This document shows, one piece after another, positions 50,050-58,655 of a DNA stretch of 64,000 nt (the first letter of the stretch is position 1; each line of letters opens with the position of its first letter). Source of the DNA: Cognataquiflexum gelatinilyticum (GTDB lineage: Bacteria > Bacteroidota > Bacteroidia > Cytophagales > Cyclobacteriaceae); the NCBI RefSeq assembly GCF_024813435.1, contig NZ_JANAEZ010000005.1:310001-374000 (forward strand), given 5' to 3'. The notes under the pieces were generated by a model. That model had not been told where the DNA came from and did not search any database. It saw only the letters and a program-made list of their open reading frames with translations. The position numbers and the translations under genes are program-made.

Positions 50050-51468
50050 TTATTGTCCTGAGTTTTGATCACCTTTGTTTTGTTCTCCCTTGTTCCTGTT
50101 ATTAAACCGCCTCTTGTTGTTTTTCTTCTTTTTAGGGACTTGGTCGGGATTTATTTCTCTTGGAATTGCTGCTGCTTTTTCTTGGTTTTCGATAGGCTTT
50201 GGCCTATTCTCTACATTTTTTCTTGGGGGATTCTGCCTGTTCTGATTAGGCTTTTCCGGAGATTGCCTGTTGGGTCGGCGGCCTTCAGGTTTAGGACCAG
50301 CTGGCCTTGCTTCAGGTGCAGAAGTATCTTTAACCATCACCTGATTTTCTCCCTGATTTCTCGGTTTCTTTTTCTTCTTGGTTTTCTTGTTTTTGCTGAA
50401 TTTCTTATCAAGAGCATCAAGTTCCATATTGGATTTAGAAATCAAATCCTCTTGTTCCTTACCATGGTTTGTTTTGAGATCATAAGGAATTACTCCTTTT
50501 GAATTCAATTCAAGTATTTCAGAAACCCTTTCGCAGGTGATTGAATGCCAGTTGTTATCATTGTTATAACTGAACCACATCAATTTTCTGAAAATATCCG
50601 TTTTTTGAAGTTTTGCCGATCCCGCTTCTGTCTGCAAAGGTTTGTCCACTTCAGGAATATCACTCAAAGCCGCCATATAGGTATCCAGCTCATAGTTAAG
50701 ACAACATTTCAACCTGCCGCATTGGCCTGAAAGTTTGGTTGGGTTGAGCGAAAGGTTTTGATACCTAGCAGCAGAAGTATTGACGCTTTTGAAATCATAG
50801 ATCCAAGTGGAGCAGCAAAGTTCCCTGCCACAGACACCGATTCCTCCAAGTCTTCCCGCTTCTTGTCTGAGACTGATCTGTCGCATTTCTACCCTGATTT
50901 TAAACTCGGAAGCTAGGGATTTGATCAGTTCCCTGAAGTCCACGCGGTCATCCGCAGAATAGTAAAAAGTGGCTTTTGAATTGTCAGATTGAAACTCCAC
51001 ATCTGAGAGTTTCATGTCCATCTTCATTTCATCGATGATCTGTTTTGCCCGATATAGGGTTGGAATTTCTCTGTTTTTGGCCTCTTCCCATTTTTCAAGG
51101 TCTTTTTGAGTAGCTACCCTGTAAATTCGAAGGATGTTATCATCATCTTTGATTTTCCTTTTTTGCATCTGCAATCGGACAAGCTCACCTTGTAGTGAAA
51201 CATATCCTATGTGGTGGCCATTGGGCACATCCACCACGACGGGATCTCCTGTCGTGAGGGAAATACGGTCAATATTTCTATAATATTCTTTTCTTCCACC
51301 TTTGAATTTGATCTCTACTATATCAAATTTATCAATGGTCGGAATTCCCATGTGGGTAAGCCAATCAAAGGAATTCATTTTATTGCAATCGCTTGTACCA
51401 CAGGTGCCGTTATTTTGGCAGCCTCCGCTAGATCCGGAGGTGGTTGAGCAGCTAGTACATCCTGACAT
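50050..51468 (-). CDS. ricT: PSP1-domain protein, RicT/YaaT-like
   Basis: A 472-residue protein. The N-terminus is Cys-rich (MSGCTSCSTTSGSSGGCQNN). Residues about 50-270 form the PSP1 domain, with GVCGRELCCSTWIYDF and SGQCGRLKCCLNYELD as the conserved Cys motifs that hold Fe-S clusters in Bacillus RicT. The last 150 residues are low complexity, with KKTKKKKKPRNQ, then Pro, Asn and Arg-rich repeats, likely disordered and nucleic acid-binding. RicT in Bacillus helps RNase Y. The neighbour gldH is a normal Bacteroidota partner in position. Confidence 0.92.
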   Translation of the reverse strand: MSGCTSCSTTSGSSGGCQNNGTCGTSDCNKMNSFDWLTHMGIPTIDKFDIVEIKFKGGRKEYYRNIDRISLTTGDPVVVDVPNGHHIGYVSLQGELVRLQMQKRKIKDDDNILRIYRVATQKDLEKWEEAKNREIPTLYRAKQIIDEMKMDMKLSDVEFQSDNSKATFYYSADDRVDFRELIKSLASEFKIRVEMRQISLRQEAGRLGGIGVCGRELCCSTWIYDFKSVNTSAARYQNLSLNPTKLSGQCGRLKCCLNYELDTYMAALSDIPEVDKPLQTEAGSAKLQKTDIFRKLMWFSYNNDNNWHSITCERVSEILELNSKGVIPYDLKTNHGKEQEDLISKSNMELDALDKKFSKNKKTKKKKKPRNQGENQVMVKDTSAPEARPAGPKPEGRRPNRQSPEKPNQNRQNPPRKNVENRPKPIENQEKAAAIPREINPDQVPKKKKNNKRRFNNRNKGEQNKGDQNSGQ

Positions 51469-51514
51469 AATATTTATATATAATGGGAGAAATGTTCTCC
51501 TCTTTGTTTTGGAT

Positions 51515-52813
51515 TTATTTAATCAATTTCAAAATGTCTTGACCAATGTCTTTTCGGAAATATATTCCTTCCCAACATACTTCTGAGGCCCTACTATATG
51601 CATTTTCTAATGCAGATTCAATATCATTCCCCTTTCCAGTGATAGCTAGAACCCTTCCGCCGTTGGTAAGGATTTCCCCTGAATCTGTGATTTTTGTTCC
51701 GGCATGAAAGACTATAGAATCCTGAGAGTTTTCAATGTTATCAAGACCTATAATTTTATGACCCTTTTCGTAATCTCCGGGATATCCACCAGCGACCAAT
51801 ACCACAGTTGTACAGGTATATGAAGCGATCTCCAATTGATAGGAGTCTAATTTGCCTGTTCCCATTGCATATAAAAGATCCACAAAGTCACTTTTGATCC
51901 GGGGCAATACAGCTTCTGTCTCAGGGTCACCCATTCTGACATTGTATTCTATGACATAAGGATCGCCACCGTCATTCATAAGACCAATAAAAAGAAAACC
52001 CACGTAGGGGATATTTTCTTGGATCAATCCCTTAATGGTTGGTTTGACAACCCTTTCTTCGACTTTTTTTATAAATGCTTCATCTGCAAAAGGTACCGGA
52101 CTGACGGCACCCATACCGCCAGTATTCAAACCTGTATCTCCTTCACCGATTCTTTTATAATCCTTTGCTTCCGGAAGGATTTTGTAATGACTCCCATCTG
52201 TCGCCACAAAAACAGAAAGTTCAATCCCTTTTAAAAACTGTTCTATGACAACTTTGTCAGAAGCGTTTCCGAATTTGCTTTCCAAGAGCATTTCTCTCAG
52301 TGAATTTTCTGCTTCATCATGACTAAGGCAAATCAATACACCCTTACCCGCTGCAAGACCATCTGCTTTTAGAACAATCGGTAGGGACTGTTTGCGGATA
52401 AATGCAAGCCCATCTTCAAAGGTTTCTTTCGTGAAAGTTTCATATGCAGCTGTAGGTACTCCGTATTTCTGCATGAATTGCTTTGAAAAATCTTTTGATC
52501 CTTCTAATTCAGCACCGGCCATAGACGGCCCTATGATGGGCACACCATTTAAAGTAGGATGTTTCTTGAAAAAATCGGTAACTCCTTTTACCAAGGGTTC
52601 TTCAGGACCTACCACAACCATATCTATTTGATTTTCAATACAAAAATCAGAAAGAGCCTTGAAATCAGTAGGGGAGATGTTGATATTTTTAGCAATAGAA
52701 GCAGTTCCGGCATTTCCGGGTGCAACGAAAAGCTGCTTACATTTTGGGCTGTTTACAATTTTCCAGGCAAAAGCATGCTCCCTGCCGCCACTTCCTAATA
52801 ATAATATATTCAT
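51515..52813 (-). CDS. purD: Phosphoribosylamine--glycine ligase
   Basis: A 432-residue ATP-grasp enzyme of purine synthesis, joining phosphoribosylamine and glycine. LLLGSGGREHAFAWKI is the N-terminal loop, VVVGPEEPLVKGV and LKADGLAAGKGVLIC are nucleotide motifs, and TGGMGAVSPVPF and YNVRMGDPETEAVLPR line the active site. Length is normal. It lies 46 bp upstream of the RicT gene and 14 bp after recQ in transcription order, suggesting a recQ-purD-ricT-gldH operon. Confidence 0.97.
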   Translation of the reverse strand: MNILLLGSGGREHAFAWKIVNSPKCKQLFVAPGNAGTASIAKNINISPTDFKALSDFCIENQIDMVVVGPEEPLVKGVTDFFKKHPTLNGVPIIGPSMAGAELEGSKDFSKQFMQKYGVPTAAYETFTKETFEDGLAFIRKQSLPIVLKADGLAAGKGVLICLSHDEAENSLREMLLESKFGNASDKVVIEQFLKGIELSVFVATDGSHYKILPEAKDYKRIGEGDTGLNTGGMGAVSPVPFADEAFIKKVEERVVKPTIKGLIQENIPYVGFLFIGLMNDGGDPYVIEYNVRMGDPETEAVLPRIKSDFVDLLYAMGTGKLDSYQLEIASYTCTTVVLVAGGYPGDYEKGHKIIGLDNIENSQDSIVFHAGTKITDSGEILTNGGRVLAITGKGNDIESALENAYSRASEVCWEGIYFRKDIGQDILKLIK

Positions 52814-52827
52814 TAATAAAATTCGTT

Positions 52828-55005
52828 TTAGTTGGCATGCTCTGAAATGAACTTGATTCTGTAGACCCTGATTTCCTCCTCAGCAAAGTCTTCTTCTTCA
52901 AGTTCTGCCAGCGCAGCTTTAATATTGTCAGATTCTGCAGTCATGAAATACTCATGGAGCATGTCTTCCCTTTCCTCATCCATGATGTTTTCAATGTAAT
53001 AGTTGATGTTCAGCTTGGTACCGCTGTAGATAATCTGCTCTATTTCACCTATCAATTCTGACATGGAGAGATTCAGGTTTTCTGCAATTTCATCCAAATC
53101 TACTTTTCTGTCAACTTGTTGGATGATAGAAATTTTGACTTTGGATCGGTTACCTGCTGTTTTGACTACTACATCAGACGCAGTAATGATATCATTTTCT
53201 TCAACATATGTTTCAATGAGTTTTAGAAAAGGAGCCCCAAATTTAGTTACTTTCCCCATTCCCACCCCATTGATCTGGGCAAGTTCTTCTTTGGTAGTAG
53301 GGTAAACTGTTGCCATCTCTTCTAAAGATGGATCCTGGAAAATCACATATGGAGGAAGCCCTTTTGATTTGGCAACTTTTTTTCTTTCGGCTTTGAGAAG
53401 TTCAAACAACTTTTCATCATATGCTTTTCCTCCTGCTGCAACTTCCTCATTAGAATTGTCTGCCGGCACTTCATCAAAGTTAAAGTCTTTACTTAGAGTA
53501 ATGGAATATGGGTCTTCTAAATAACTTTCACCTTTTTCGGTAATCTTGATGATGCCATAGTTTTCAATGTCCTTATCAAGAAAACCAAGGATGAGGGCTT
53601 GTCTGACTACAGTTCTCCAAAGTTTTTCATCATCTTCTTTTCCTTTGCCAAAGACCGAAATTTGATCATGGCCATAACTTGCGATATAATCATCTTTTTC
53701 ACCTCTGATGACTTTGACAATGTGGGCAAGATTAAACCTGTTATTGGTTTCTTTGACAGCAGAAATCGCGGATAGGAGGTAATCCATCCCTTCAAATTTT
53801 TCTTTTTGCTTTTTGCAGTTGTCACAATTACCACAATCGTGGTCCATTGACTCTCCGAAATAATGCAAAAGCACACGTCTTCTGCACATGGTACTTTCAG
53901 CATAGGCAGCCATTTCCTCAAGAAGAATTTTGGCGTTTTCTCTTTCGGTGACAGGTTTGTCTTTATTGAACTTTTCTAGCTTGATGATATCGTCATACCT
54001 ATAAAACATCAGGCAATGACCTTCCAGGCCATCACGTCCCGCTCTTCCTGTCTCTTGGTAATAGCCTTCCAAGGATTTTGGAACATCATAGTGAATTACA
54101 TACCGCACATCAGGCTTGTCAATTCCCATCCCAAAAGCAATTGTAGCAACAATGACATCGGTTTCTTCATTGAGGAAATCGTCCTGATTTTTAATTCGGA
54201 CATGTTGGTCAAGTCCTGCATGATATGGAGCGGCATTGATACCATTTACCTTGAGCAGTTCAGCTATTTCCTCGACTTTTTTACGGCTGAGGCAATAGAT
54301 GATTCCCGACTTTCCTTTTTGGGATTTGATGTATTTGATGATCTGCTTCTTGGTTTCATTTTTAACCTTTGGACGGACTTCATAATACAGGTTTGACCTG
54401 TTAAAGGAAGATTTGAAAATATCAGCCTCTTCCATCTGAAGATTCCTCTGTATGTCTACCTGAACTTTGGGAGTTGCGGTAGCTGTCAGTGCCACAATCG
54501 GAAGGTGGGAACCAACCTGTGCGATGATTGATTTGATTTTTCTGTATTCCGGCCTAAAATCATGACCCCATTCAGAGATACAGTGGGCTTCATCTATGGC
54601 GACAAAACTCAACTTTGCTTCTTTGAGAAAAAGCATGTTTTCCTCTTTTGTCAAGGATTCGGGAGCCACATATAACAGTTTGGTTTTTCCTGAAAGGACT
54701 TCCTTTTTTACTTTGTTGGTCTCAGATTTATTAAGGGTTGAATTGAGAAAATAGGCATTGACTCCAAATGCATTCAATTGGTCTACCTGGTTTTTCATCA
54801 ATGCAATAAGGGGAGAAATGACGATGGCAGTTCCTTCACTGACAACGGCCGGAAACTGGTAACACAATGATTTTCCAGCTCCTGTGGGCATGATCACGAA
54901 GGTGTTTTTACCCTTCAATACGTTCTCCACAATAGCTTCTTGGGTTCCTCTGAACTGGTTGAAACCGAAAATAAGTTTAAGTTTTTCTTTTGCGCTTTGA
55001 TCCAC
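52828..55005 (-). CDS. recQ: ATP-dependent DNA helicase RecQ
   Basis: A 725-residue 3'-5' DNA helicase. VIMPTGAGKSLCYQFPAV is Walker A, AIDEAHCISEWGHDFRPEY is the DEAH motif and aromatic loop, and QETGRAGRDG is motif VI. The zinc site is CRRRVLLHYFG with CGNCDNCKKQ near residue 385, the winged-helix follows, and an HRDC domain is at about 540-620. The last 100 residues extend beyond a short RecQ. No ATG is available near the start; the codon is GTG 55005, with a stop five codons upstream. Confidence 0.96.
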   Translation of the reverse strand: MDQSAKEKLKLIFGFNQFRGTQEAIVENVLKGKNTFVIMPTGAGKSLCYQFPAVVSEGTAIVISPLIALMKNQVDQLNAFGVNAYFLNSTLNKSETNKVKKEVLSGKTKLLYVAPESLTKEENMLFLKEAKLSFVAIDEAHCISEWGHDFRPEYRKIKSIIAQVGSHLPIVALTATATPKVQVDIQRNLQMEEADIFKSSFNRSNLYYEVRPKVKNETKKQIIKYIKSQKGKSGIIYCLSRKKVEEIAELLKVNGINAAPYHAGLDQHVRIKNQDDFLNEETDVIVATIAFGMGIDKPDVRYVIHYDVPKSLEGYYQETGRAGRDGLEGHCLMFYRYDDIIKLEKFNKDKPVTERENAKILLEEMAAYAESTMCRRRVLLHYFGESMDHDCGNCDNCKKQKEKFEGMDYLLSAISAVKETNNRFNLAHIVKVIRGEKDDYIASYGHDQISVFGKGKEDDEKLWRTVVRQALILGFLDKDIENYGIIKITEKGESYLEDPYSITLSKDFNFDEVPADNSNEEVAAGGKAYDEKLFELLKAERKKVAKSKGLPPYVIFQDPSLEEMATVYPTTKEELAQINGVGMGKVTKFGAPFLKLIETYVEENDIITASDVVVKTAGNRSKVKISIIQQVDRKVDLDEIAENLNLSMSELIGEIEQIIYSGTKLNINYYIENIMDEEREDMLHEYFMTAESDNIKAALAELEEEDFAEEEIRVYRIKFISEHAN

Positions 55006-55080
55006 AATTAATTGAAATTACCATGCTGCCACAATTGGCCCACATTAAAATTTTGAAGGATTTCTTTTATACCTTTGTTA

Positions 55081-55088
55081 CAAATCTA
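55081..55088 (-). promoter_or_regulatory. -7 element of the recQ promoter
   Basis: Minus-strand TAGATTTG, an exact TAnnTTTG, 76 bp before the recQ start. On the plus strand TACCTTTG also occurs at 55070-55077, facing the gene-free gap. Confidence 0.4.
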
Positions 55089-55320
55089 ATGAATAACAAC
55101 AGCAGTTTTGAAGTTAACAAAAAATATTAAAAGTTGTGCCATCAAATTCCTTCAAACAAAAGCAAATGCTGTTCAAAATCCCGGAAATTACATAAACGTT
55201 GAATTTGAGTCTTGGGAAGAGTTTGTTTTGATTCCAATATGAGGCAGCTTCACCAAATTAAACAGGAAACTTGGCACTATTGCCGATAAATTTAAATCCA
55301 AGTTTAACCCAATTTGCCAT

Positions 55321-55584
55321 TCAATGGTCCAATTGAAGACAGAAAACACCTGATGTGTTTATATTCACAGGATTTGAAATCATGGCTGTTTTGGATGTTT
55401 CCAAAAGTTGATCTCCGTTCAAAATCAAATTAATTGGTTTTGAATGAAAGGTGAAGACCCGAAAAGCATAATTGATGAAATGAAAGATATTTTCAGGAAT
55501 TTCTGTTGCCGATGTCTTGAAAATCAATCTCAAAGTCCATTCAGCGAGGTATTGCCATAATTGCGTTGTATCAAAAAAGGCAAT
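55321..55584 (-). pseudogene. Possible coding remnant between recQ and manC
   Basis: A minus-strand frame of about 87 codons, closed by a stop just upstream, with no ATG at its head (only TTG). The peptide includes AEWTLRLIFKTSATEIPENI and SKPINLILNGDQLLET, which looks like the end of a beta-domain protein rather than random sequence. I do not identify the family. It may be a decayed gene end or chance. Confidence 0.2.
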
Positions 55585-55682
55585 TTAAAATTACATAACC
55601 GGTAGCGATGAATGTCGATAAAGTGGCCGGTTTTATCCATATTCATAAATTGAATTAAGAAGGAAAAGTATAATAAAAATTG

Positions 55683-56756
55683 ATGGAAGACAGACCATAC
55701 ATTGTAATCATGGCCGGTGGAATCGGTTCCCGATTTTGGCCATACAGCAGAAACAATAGGCCCAAACAATTTTTGGATATACTTGGCACAGGCCGCACTC
55801 TATTGCAGATGACTTATGACAGGTTTGCAAGAATTTCTGACAAATCACATTTTTTTGTAGTCACCAATTCCAAATACGAAGATCTGGTAAAGGAACAACT
55901 TCCTGAAATCCCTGAAAATCAGATTTTGACTGAACCTTTAAGAAGAAATACTGCGACATGCATCGCATATGCGAGTTATAGGATTTTGAATAAAAATCCC
56001 CAGGCTAAAATAATTGTCACACCTGCTGACCACCTTATTGTGCAGGAAGATAATTTTTTTAAAACGATGGAAATAGCAATTGCAGCTGCAGATATAGAAG
56101 ACAGGTTGATCACACTCGGTATCAGGCCCAACCGTCCTGAAACAGGATATGGCTATATCCAATATATCAGCAACCAAGGCAATCCGGTAAAAAAGGTTAA
56201 AACATTCACTGAGAAGCCCAATTCAAAATTGGCCAAGACCTTTATCGAAAGTGGGGATTTTGTGTGGAATTCCGGGATGTTTGTCTGGAAAGTTAGGAGC
56301 ATTATCAGGGCATTTGAAAAATATATGCCTGACGTTTCAGAGGTATTTGAAGAAGGTGGAGATCATTTTACCAGGGAAAGTGAAGAGGCATTTATCAAAA
56401 AAGCGTACTCCTTGGTAAAAAACATCTCCATCGATTATGGCATCATGGAAAAAGCCGATGAAGTTTTTGTCGTCCTTGGTGATTTTGGATGGTCAGATTT
56501 AGGTTCTTGGTCAAGCCTTCATGAAGTGCATGAAAAGGACAGTGAAAATAATGTCATAGAAGCGAATGCATTATTGTATGATACCAAAAACTGTTACATC
56601 AAAGTAAGTCCCCAAAAATTGGTTGTAGTCGAAGGTTTGGACAATTACTTGATCAATGAAACAGAAAATGTGTTGATCGTATGTAAGTTGGATGGTGATA
56701 AGAAGTTCAGAGAATTTGTCAATGCAGCCAAAGCAAAAGGGGAGGATTTTGTCTGA
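55683..56756 (+). CDS. manC: Mannose-1-phosphate guanylyltransferase
   Basis: A 357-residue nucleotidyltransferase making GDP-mannose from mannose 1-phosphate and GTP for polysaccharides and glycosylation. MAGGIGSRFWPYSRNNRPKQ is the N-terminal GTP loop, TPADHLIVQED is the metal site, and TFTEKPNSKLA contains the conserved Lys. GDFGWSDLGSWSSL is also typical. It is the short form without an isomerase domain. The start is ATG 55683, directly after an in-frame TTG. The stop overlaps the next start by one base (TGATG). Confidence 0.95.
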   Translation: MEDRPYIVIMAGGIGSRFWPYSRNNRPKQFLDILGTGRTLLQMTYDRFARISDKSHFFVVTNSKYEDLVKEQLPEIPENQILTEPLRRNTATCIAYASYRILNKNPQAKIIVTPADHLIVQEDNFFKTMEIAIAAADIEDRLITLGIRPNRPETGYGYIQYISNQGNPVKKVKTFTEKPNSKLAKTFIESGDFVWNSGMFVWKVRSIIRAFEKYMPDVSEVFEEGGDHFTRESEEAFIKKAYSLVKNISIDYGIMEKADEVFVVLGDFGWSDLGSWSSLHEVHEKDSENNVIEANALLYDTKNCYIKVSPQKLVVVEGLDNYLINETENVLIVCKLDGDKKFREFVNAAKAKGEDFV

Positions 56757-57094
56757 TGAAAAAGGAAGTCACGATATCAGAAGCCCAAGAGTTGGTGGAT
56801 CATTGGATCAAAACTGTCGGTGTCCGCTATTTTAATGAATTGACCAATACTGCCATTCTGATGGAAGAGGTGGGCGAACTCGCACGAATCATGGCCCGCA
56901 AATATGGCGAGCAATCCTTTAAAGAATCGGACAAGGATGTGAACATGGCTGATGAAATGGCTGATATTCTTTGGGTTTTGATTTGTTTGGCCAACCAAAC
57001 AGGTGTAGATCTGACAGAAGCACTTCAAAAGAATTTTGATAAAAAAAATATCCGGGATAAGGATAGGCATAAAGAAAATAAGAAACTTCAATAA
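56756..57094 (+). CDS. MazG-like nucleotide pyrophosphohydrolase
   Basis: A 112-residue all-alpha NTP pyrophosphatase of the MazG/RS21-C6 group. LMEEVGELARIMARKYGEQ and MADEMADILWVLICLANQTG carry the Glu and Asp residues that bind Mg2+ (EExxE then ExxD). Such small enzymes remove unusual or excess dNTPs. Its start overlaps the manC stop by one base, so it is translationally coupled, although the function link is unclear. Confidence 0.93.
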   Translation: MKKEVTISEAQELVDHWIKTVGVRYFNELTNTAILMEEVGELARIMARKYGEQSFKESDKDVNMADEMADILWVLICLANQTGVDLTEALQKNFDKKNIRDKDRHKENKKLQ

Positions 57095-57280
57095 ACTTAA
57101 TATCTTGAATGGTTTCCGGTTATTTTTAATCCAATTGACGGGAAAATATCTTATAATCAGTTTGGCCAATCAGAATGGATTTTTCTCATGAATCATTTTT
57201 TATGACATTTTCTGACAGCATTTAGGAATACACAGGAATTTCAAGGGTATTTTCTTAAACTTGTCTGTCCAAAAAATCCC

Positions 57281-58648
57281 ATGAAATACGTCATCGTAGA
57301 TATAGAAACTACAGGAGGAAACCCAACACAAGGGGGAATCACGGAAATTGCCGCAATCCTTTATGACGGTGAGCGTGTAGTGGACAGATTTCATTCGCTG
57401 ATCGATCCGGAAAGGATGATCCCTGGTTTTATAACGGGATTGACTGGGATAGATAGTGATATGTTGGATGGGGCGCCTACCTTTTCTGAAATTGCTGAGG
57501 AGCTTTATGACTTTTTGAAAGGAAATGTATTTGTTGCTCACAATGTCAATTTCGATTATTCATTTATCCGTGAAGCCTTAAAGGTTACAGGTATCGAATA
57601 CAATTCTCCAAAACTATGTACTGTCAGACTGAGTAGAAAAGCATTTCCCGGTTTTGGTTCTTATAGTTTGGGAAGGATTTGTGGTCAATTATCCATTTCC
57701 ATCAAAGACCGCCACCGCGCGATGGGAGATGCGGAAGCAACGGTTGAGTTATTCGACAGGATTTTCAAGAACAGCCCTGACGTCATATTCCAGTCTTTGA
57801 AAAAATCGAATGGAGAAACCTTTTTGCCTCCTCATATTTCCCGAGAGCGGTTTTTGCAAATTCCTGAAAGTACAGGTATCTATTATTTTCATGACAAAAA
57901 CGGACAGGTAATCTATGTCGGCAAAGCAAACGACATCAGAAGCAGGTTCAAAGGCCATTTCTCCTCAAGTTCCAAAGACAAAATGCAACTGTCAAATGAA
58001 ATCCATAACATCAGTTGGGAGCTTACAGGAAATGAATTCTTGGCATTTTTGCTTGAGTATTTGGAAATCAAACGGTTATGGCCGAAATACAATAAAGCAC
58101 TTAAATATAATTCCTGGAATTGGGGATTGTATCGATATGAAGATGGACATGGATATGTGCGTTTTCAGATTGGGAAGAATTCCGGGAATTTAAAACCCCT
58201 CATTGAATTTGAAAGCCATTCTGAAGGCTGGAAATACCTCATGGATCATGTAGCAGTTTTTAACCTTTGTCCAAAACTGGCAGGTATCCAAAAGACTACC
58301 GGTGCTTGTTATGACTATCAAATCCAAAAATGTCAAGGGGCATGTTGCCATCAAGAATCTCCCGAAGTTTATAACAAAAAGGCAAATGATTTTTTGACTT
58401 CCATCACAGGGCAGGAGGGTGCGGTGATAATCAAAGAAAAAGGTATGCATCCCAATGAAACGGCTTTTCTTTATTTTGAAAAAGGGGTTTTTTCTGCCTA
58501 TGGATTTTTGGATAAAGAAGACAGTTATTCGGATGAATTTGAAATTCTTGGAAGTCTAAAAAAAGTCAAACACTTGCCCGAAACCAAATACATCCTACGC
58601 TCTTTTTTTCCAAAACTTTCCCTCAATCAAATCTTAGTGGTAAAATAG
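57281..58648 (+). CDS. DEDD exonuclease fused to GIY-YIG endonuclease (UvrC N-terminal type)
   Basis: A 455-residue fusion. Residues 1-170 form a DnaQ/epsilon-like 3'-5' exonuclease with DIETTGGNP, HNVNFDYSFI and HRAMGDAEA, all acidic residues present. Residues about 195-280 form a GIY-YIG domain (GIYYFHDKNGQVIYVGKAND, RSRFKGHF) like the N-terminal half of UvrC or Cho. The C-terminal part has CYDYQIQKCQGACC, a UvrC-like Cys cluster. This arrangement is known in Bacteroidota and actinobacteria and is likely DNA repair. No uvr genes are adjacent. ATG 57281 fits. Confidence 0.94.
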   Translation: MKYVIVDIETTGGNPTQGGITEIAAILYDGERVVDRFHSLIDPERMIPGFITGLTGIDSDMLDGAPTFSEIAEELYDFLKGNVFVAHNVNFDYSFIREALKVTGIEYNSPKLCTVRLSRKAFPGFGSYSLGRICGQLSISIKDRHRAMGDAEATVELFDRIFKNSPDVIFQSLKKSNGETFLPPHISRERFLQIPESTGIYYFHDKNGQVIYVGKANDIRSRFKGHFSSSSKDKMQLSNEIHNISWELTGNEFLAFLLEYLEIKRLWPKYNKALKYNSWNWGLYRYEDGHGYVRFQIGKNSGNLKPLIEFESHSEGWKYLMDHVAVFNLCPKLAGIQKTTGACYDYQIQKCQGACCHQESPEVYNKKANDFLTSITGQEGAVIIKEKGMHPNETAFLYFEKGVFSAYGFLDKEDSYSDEFEILGSLKKVKHLPETKYILRSFFPKLSLNQILVVK

Positions 58649-58655
58649 CTGATGA

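Larger units (their letters stand above)
55006..55682. other. 677-bp region without a clear gene between recQ and manC
   Basis: It holds divergent -7 elements near recQ (55070-55088) and AT-rich sequence. A minus-strand open stretch at 55321-55584 is reported separately as a possible remnant. No tRNA, terminator-grade hairpin or repeat array was seen. The upstream region of manC (AGAAGGAAAAGTAT just before the start) has a purine-rich site that could act as a ribosome binding site. Confidence 0.6.

Noticed and set aside
55530..55769. Minus-strand frame of 79 codons at the manC start
   Set aside because: It overlaps the conserved N-terminus of manC on the other strand and has no feature of its own.
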